This document shows positions 13,628-16,858 of a stretch of 16,858 bases of DNA, one piece after another. Position numbers and translations under genes: made by a program. This DNA is from an uncultured Eubacteriales bacterium. Lineage in GTDB: Bacteria > Bacillota > Clostridia > Christensenellales > Borkfalkiaceae. Each line of letters opens with the position of its first letter. The first letter of the stretch is position 1. Location of the stretch: assembly GCA_958405585.1 (NCBI GenBank), contig CATYEP010000028.1, positions 1-16,858 of the forward strand, in the 5' to 3' direction. The notes beneath the pieces were generated by a model. That model worked only from the letters and a program-made list of their open reading frames with translations. It did no database searches and was not told the DNA's origin.

Positions 13628-15925
13628 TTATTCCGAAACGGCGCCTTTTTCCTTTTTTCTGCATACGATCGCGCCGCGGTTCCGCAAAATGACAAACCCG
13701 ATAAATCCCGCCGCCAATGCCGCCACGATGAACACCGTCCACCACCAGGTAAGAATCAGATATACCGCCGTCGCCGTCAGATAGGATGTGAGCATCCAGA
13801 ACGCCACCGTCCACTTGAATTTTCCTTTCGGCGTTTCGCCGCGTACCGTCGCCGCCGCCGCAAAACAAGGAATCGTAAGCATATTGAATACCGTAAACGC
13901 GATCAGCGCCTGCCATGTAATTCCCGTCGACTGCATCAGCGCCACTACCGCGCCGATCCCGCTTTCGCCGTCGTCCCAGCCCGGCAGCACTGCCCCGATC
14001 GCAGGCACCAGCACATAAAACGTCGCGATAACGTTTTCCTTTGCGATCAGTCCCGTCACCGCCGCCACAACAAACACCCAGCCGAATGTTCCAAGCTGCA
14101 ATCCGAATCCCATCGGCGTGCATACCCACTGCACAAACGATCCGATACTGTACAGAATGGATTCTTCGATCCCCACCATCTGCCAGCTCCAGTTGAAATT
14201 CGACAAAAACCAGATCACGATCGCACTCGCCACGATGATCGTAAACGCTTTCTTGATGTAATGCTTTAATTTGTCCCATAAATGCACCATCAGCGATCTG
14301 AACTGCGGCAAATGATAATCAGGTAGTTCCATAATGAACGGCGCCGCTTCCCCGCGCATCGTCGTCTGTCGCATCACCGCCACCGAAATCACCGCCATCA
14401 CCATTCCGAATACGTACAATCCAAAAACCAACAAATCCGCATTTACGCTCGTGTACTGCGACGCCACCGCTCCGCATACCGCCGCCAAAATCGGCGCCTT
14501 CGCTCCGCACGTGAAAAACGGAATCACCCGATTGGTCATGATCCTTTCTTTTTCGTCCGCAAGCGTCCGCGTGTTGATCGCCGCAGGTACCGAACACCCG
14601 AAGCCCATGATCATCGGTATGAACGCCCGCCCCGATAACCCGAATTTTCGGAATGCTCTGTCCAGTATAAACGCTACCCTCGCCATGTACCCCGAATCTT
14701 CCAGAATCGAAATAAGTAAAAACAAAAACAAAATCTGCGGCACAAACGATATCACTCCCGAAAGACCTGCCCAGATACCGTCATTCACAAGCCCCTGCGC
14801 CCATGCCGCCGCGCCTACATTTTCCAGTCCCGCCGCTATTCCGCCGCCGATCTGGTCACACACGAATCCCGTCAGATTAAATAAAATCGCGCCCGGCGTA
14901 GAAATTCCCGCAGAACTGTAAAACACCGCCACAAATGCGTTCAGTATTTCGCTCCCCGTGTCTGCGTCCTGCGCAAACCCCGCGCCGCCCGTAAACAACT
15001 TTGAAATTGTGTTCAGATACAGAAAATCTTCCCCGAACGTCAGATGAAACAGTCCGAACAAAATTACCAAAAATATCGGTATACCCCAGATCCGATGCGT
15101 CAGCACCCGATCTGCTTTCTCCGATTTCGTCATCTTCTCCGCCTTTTTCGTCCGCTCCACTACTGCCGAAAAATTTGTCGTTATGTATTTGTACCGCGCA
15201 TCCGCAATGAGCGCTTCAAAATCGCCCCCGAACAGCTCTTTCCCCGCTTGCTTCTTGAACCCCGTCACCATCTTCATTTCGTCGGGGTGCATCTTCACTT
15301 CCAGTTCGTCTCCTTCCGCCAGCTTCACCGCATGAAACAACGCATTTTCCGCTCCCTTTCCGTCCAATGCGATCCGTACATCGTCAATTACATGCCCCAG
15401 CGGTGTCTCCGTCAATACCGTCTTGCCCGCTCGCTTCTGCTTCGCCGCCCTGTACGCCCGATCCATCAGCGCACGGATCCCCTGCCCCTTCAATGCGGAA
15501 ATCTCCACGACCGGCATCCCCAGCTTTTCTTCCAGCTTCGCCGCGTCAATCTTCTCCCCGCGCTTTTCTACCGCGTCCATCATGTTCAGCGCTACCACCA
15601 CCGGCACGTCGATCTCCATCAGCTGCGTCGTCAGATACAGATTCCGTTCCAGATTCGTAGCGTCGATCACGTTGATCACGCAGTCCGGCTTCTCATCCAA
15701 AATAAAATTCCGCGATACAACTTCCTCCGGCGTATACGGCGATAAAGAATAAATTCCCGGTAAGTCCACGACCGAAACAGGTACGTTCAGCTTTTTGTAT
15801 GTTCCTTCTTTCTTGTCTACCGTGACGCCCGGCCAGTTCCCTACATGCGCCGTGCTCCCCGTCAGTACATTGAACAGCGTCGTCTTCCCACAGTTCGGAT
15901 TGCCCGCTAATGCAAATTTCAGCAT
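13628..15925 (-). CDS. feoB: Ferrous iron transporter FeoB
   Basis: A 765-aa membrane protein that imports Fe2+ using an N-terminal G domain. G1 GNPNCGKTT is at residues 8-16, G2-region GVTVDKKEG near 33, G3 DLPG at 54-57, G4 NMMD at 114-117 and G5 SALKG at 143-147. A helical guanine-dissociation-inhibitor region (about 165-250) precedes the membrane part, which begins near RIWGIPIFLVILFG (about residue 280). The two gate regions carry the conserved cysteines of the family, one at GFGCSVPAAINTRT and one at FTCGAKAPI, in the Bacillota form. The ATG has AAGGAGAG upstream and lies 14 bp after the feoA stop. Length and motifs are complete. A Lys-rich cytoplasmic tail ends it. Confidence 0.98.
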   Translation of the reverse strand: MLKFALAGNPNCGKTTLFNVLTGSTAHVGNWPGVTVDKKEGTYKKLNVPVSVVDLPGIYSLSPYTPEEVVSRNFILDEKPDCVINVIDATNLERNLYLTTQLMEIDVPVVVALNMMDAVEKRGEKIDAAKLEEKLGMPVVEISALKGQGIRALMDRAYRAAKQKRAGKTVLTETPLGHVIDDVRIALDGKGAENALFHAVKLAEGDELEVKMHPDEMKMVTGFKKQAGKELFGGDFEALIADARYKYITTNFSAVVERTKKAEKMTKSEKADRVLTHRIWGIPIFLVILFGLFHLTFGEDFLYLNTISKLFTGGAGFAQDADTGSEILNAFVAVFYSSAGISTPGAILFNLTGFVCDQIGGGIAAGLENVGAAAWAQGLVNDGIWAGLSGVISFVPQILFLFLLISILEDSGYMARVAFILDRAFRKFGLSGRAFIPMIMGFGCSVPAAINTRTLADEKERIMTNRVIPFFTCGAKAPILAAVCGAVASQYTSVNADLLVFGLYVFGMVMAVISVAVMRQTTMRGEAAPFIMELPDYHLPQFRSLMVHLWDKLKHYIKKAFTIIVASAIVIWFLSNFNWSWQMVGIEESILYSIGSFVQWVCTPMGFGLQLGTFGWVFVVAAVTGLIAKENVIATFYVLVPAIGAVLPGWDDGESGIGAVVALMQSTGITWQALIAFTVFNMLTIPCFAAAATVRGETPKGKFKWTVAFWMLTSYLTATAVYLILTWWWTVFIVAALAAGFIGFVILRNRGAIVCRKKEKGAVSE

Positions 15926-15939
15926 TTTTCTCTCCTTTT

Positions 15940-16191
15940 TTATTTATCTGTCGGCTGTTTGCCGCTTACTTCCATCACCACACATGCCGCTTCGCTTTTC
16001 CGCAACGTCAGTTCGTACCCGCGCACCGTCACTTCCACAGGATCCCCCAAAGGCGCTACCTTCCTCAGCCTGATCTGCGCACCCGGCGTAACCCCCATGT
16101 CAAAAATCCGCCTTCGGATCTGCCCTTCACCCTCGATCTTCTTGACCTCTCCGCTCTCTCCCGCTTTGAATTCACTCAGCTTCTTTTCCAT
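15940..16191 (-). CDS. feoA: FeoA-domain protein (second of two)
   Basis: An 83-aa cytoplasmic SH3-like FeoA protein needed for FeoB-driven Fe2+ uptake. The family pattern is clear: KLSEFKAGESGEVKKI, RRRIFDMGVTPGAQIRLRK, the PLGDPVEVTVRGYELTLRKSEA core and a closing strand. I chose the ATG at 16191 because GGGAGG lies 5 bp upstream. An in-frame ATG at 16218 has only an A-rich leader with no ribosome site. It sits directly before feoB and is the closest match of the two copies to classical FeoA. The 198 bp between it and the first feoA are T-rich with short ACGCAGAAA and GTTGAAA repeats and no gene. Confidence 0.95.
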   Translation of the reverse strand: MEKKLSEFKAGESGEVKKIEGEGQIRRRIFDMGVTPGAQIRLRKVAPLGDPVEVTVRGYELTLRKSEAACVVMEVSGKQPTDK

Positions 16192-16389
16192 TCCTTCCTC
16201 CCGGCACTTTCGCGCCATTTATTATTTTTTCCGTTTTTTTTCTTCGCTTCCCGTCTTTTACCGCGCTTTTTTTTCGTTTTTTTGCGTTTCTCTTGCAAAA
16301 CTGCGCGCGGCTTGATTTTACATTCCTAAATTTCTGCGTTTCAACTTTACTGTATTTCAACGTTTCTGCGTTTGTTTTCTTGTGTTACG

Positions 16390-16599
16390 TTATACCAAAA
16401 TTTTGACCGCCATGTTTTTGTCCAGCGCCAGCCGCGCACCGCATACCTTTACGATCACGCTTCCCTGCACACTTGAAAATACGGTCAGTTTTGTACCTTC
16501 CGCAATACCGAGGCTCGCAAAGTGCCTTTTGCTCCGCTCATCCGCCAGCACCTTCTTCACCGTTACTTCCTCCCCTACGGGAGCCATTGTCAACGGCAT
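16390..16599 (-). CDS. feoA: FeoA-domain protein (first of two, short)
   Basis: A 69-aa FeoA-domain protein, first gene of the feo operon. It shows the core pattern MAPVGEEVTVKKV, KRHFASLGIAEGTKLTVFS and VQGSVIVKVCGARLALDKNMA, ending KILV. It is shorter than the second copy and has diverged from it, for example in lacking the PLGDP turn. The ATG has AAGGAG 8 bp upstream. Tandem FeoA copies are common in Clostridia. One may bind FeoB and the other may regulate, but which does what cannot be read here. Confidence 0.92.
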   Translation of the reverse strand: MPLTMAPVGEEVTVKKVLADERSKRHFASLGIAEGTKLTVFSSVQGSVIVKVCGARLALDKNMAVKILV

Positions 16600-16627
16600 T
16601 TTTCTGTTCTCCTTCTGCCATTTATTG

Positions 16628-16679
16628 GTTAACTTTCGTTAACGCTTTAAAGTTTACTATATTTAACTTTTAAAGTCAA
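16628..16679 (-). promoter_or_regulatory. feo operon promoter overlapped by palindromic operators
   Basis: On the minus strand, -35 TTGACT (16679-16674), 17-bp spacer and -10 TAAACT (16656-16651). A 22-bp imperfect palindrome starting AAAGTTTAC and ending TTTAACTTT (16649-16670) covers the -10 and spacer. A second, GTTAACtttcGTTAAC (16628-16643), covers the expected start site. The layout fits an iron-dependent repressor of the DtxR/IdeR or Fur type. The motif does not resemble the classical Fur GATAAT box. Confidence 0.6.
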
Positions 16680-16744
16680 GAAAATTAACCGTGGTACATT
16701 AAATTTTTAAAAAAATTTTTTCCTTAAAAAATGATGAGCAAAGT

Positions 16745-16858
16745 GAAGGCGGAGCGAAGGCGGTGCGAAGGCGGAGCGAAAGCGAAACGAAGGCGAAACG
16801 AAGGCGAAGCGAAGGCGAAGCGAAAGCGAAGCGAAGGCGAAGCGAAAGCGAAGCGAAA
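16745..16858. repeat. 11-bp tandem repeat, over 10 copies, cut by right edge
   Basis: Ten contiguous 11-bp units of consensus GAARGCGRARC start at 16745 and continue to the window end as GAAA. Copies differ by A/G transitions at fixed positions, plus one G-to-T near the left end. Because 11 is not a multiple of three, translation in any frame gives an 11-residue Lys/Arg/Glu-rich repeat. Confidence 0.9.

Noticed and set aside
13331..14269. Long plus-strand open frames opposite feoB and other genes
   Set aside because: They are antisense shadows with Arg/His/Asp-rich composition. The minus-strand genes they oppose have clear conserved motifs.
16192..16218. Upstream ATG giving a 92-aa FeoA
   Set aside because: There is no ribosome site ahead of it, and GGGAGG is ideally placed for the ATG at 16191.

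Overview
The window looks like a chromosomal segment of a low-to-mid GC Bacillota, most likely an uncultured Clostridia member. The grounds are strong AGGAGG-type ribosome binding sites, sigma-A promoters with 17-bp spacers, a Gram-positive lipoprotein PstS, a FeoB-associated Cys-rich membrane protein, a PopT/DUF368 protein and the MEP isoprenoid pathway. An order such as Christensenellales is possible, but I cannot establish it. No rRNA, tRNA, phage, transposase or CRISPR array is visible.

Phosphate block (318-6585, all minus strand). The operon pstS-pstC-pstA-pstB-phoU (6498 down to 2263) encodes the high-affinity phosphate ABC importer and its regulator, and ends at a strong hairpin terminator. 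Downstream on the same strand, from its own promoter, lies a Na+/phosphate cotransporter with a C-terminal PhoU-like domain (318-2003). Both promoters carry 11-bp-phased TTTGT direct repeats and share the exact 11-mer TTTGTAATAAA. This is good internal evidence for a common PhoP-type operator. The PstS protein has its two sequence halves in swapped order relative to classical PstS.

Isoprenoid and lipid-carrier block (6870-9977, minus). dxs (DXP synthase, TTG start) is followed 4 bp later by popT (DUF368, undecaprenyl-phosphate transporter family). A near-consensus promoter lies upstream and a perfect hairpin terminator downstream. That terminator faces a second hairpin oriented for plus-strand transcription. 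No plus-strand gene is visible to feed it.

Plus-strand block (10273-12843). rlmI (23S rRNA methyltransferase) has its own promoter and terminator. Next come an unrecognised 102-aa protein with a clear promoter and a cluster of Spo0A-box-like motifs, a T-rich noncoding stretch, and a small XRE-family regulator. The space between the divergent dxs and rlmI promoters is filled by a 78-79-bp tandem repeat.

Iron block (13225-16679, minus). A promoter overlapped by palindromes reads into two feoA paralogues, feoB and a FeoB-associated Cys-rich small membrane protein, and ends at a symmetrical terminator. These encode ferrous iron uptake.

Both window ends lie in tandem repeats (36-bp units on the left, 11-bp units on the right). 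This would fit a contig broken by assembly at repeats.
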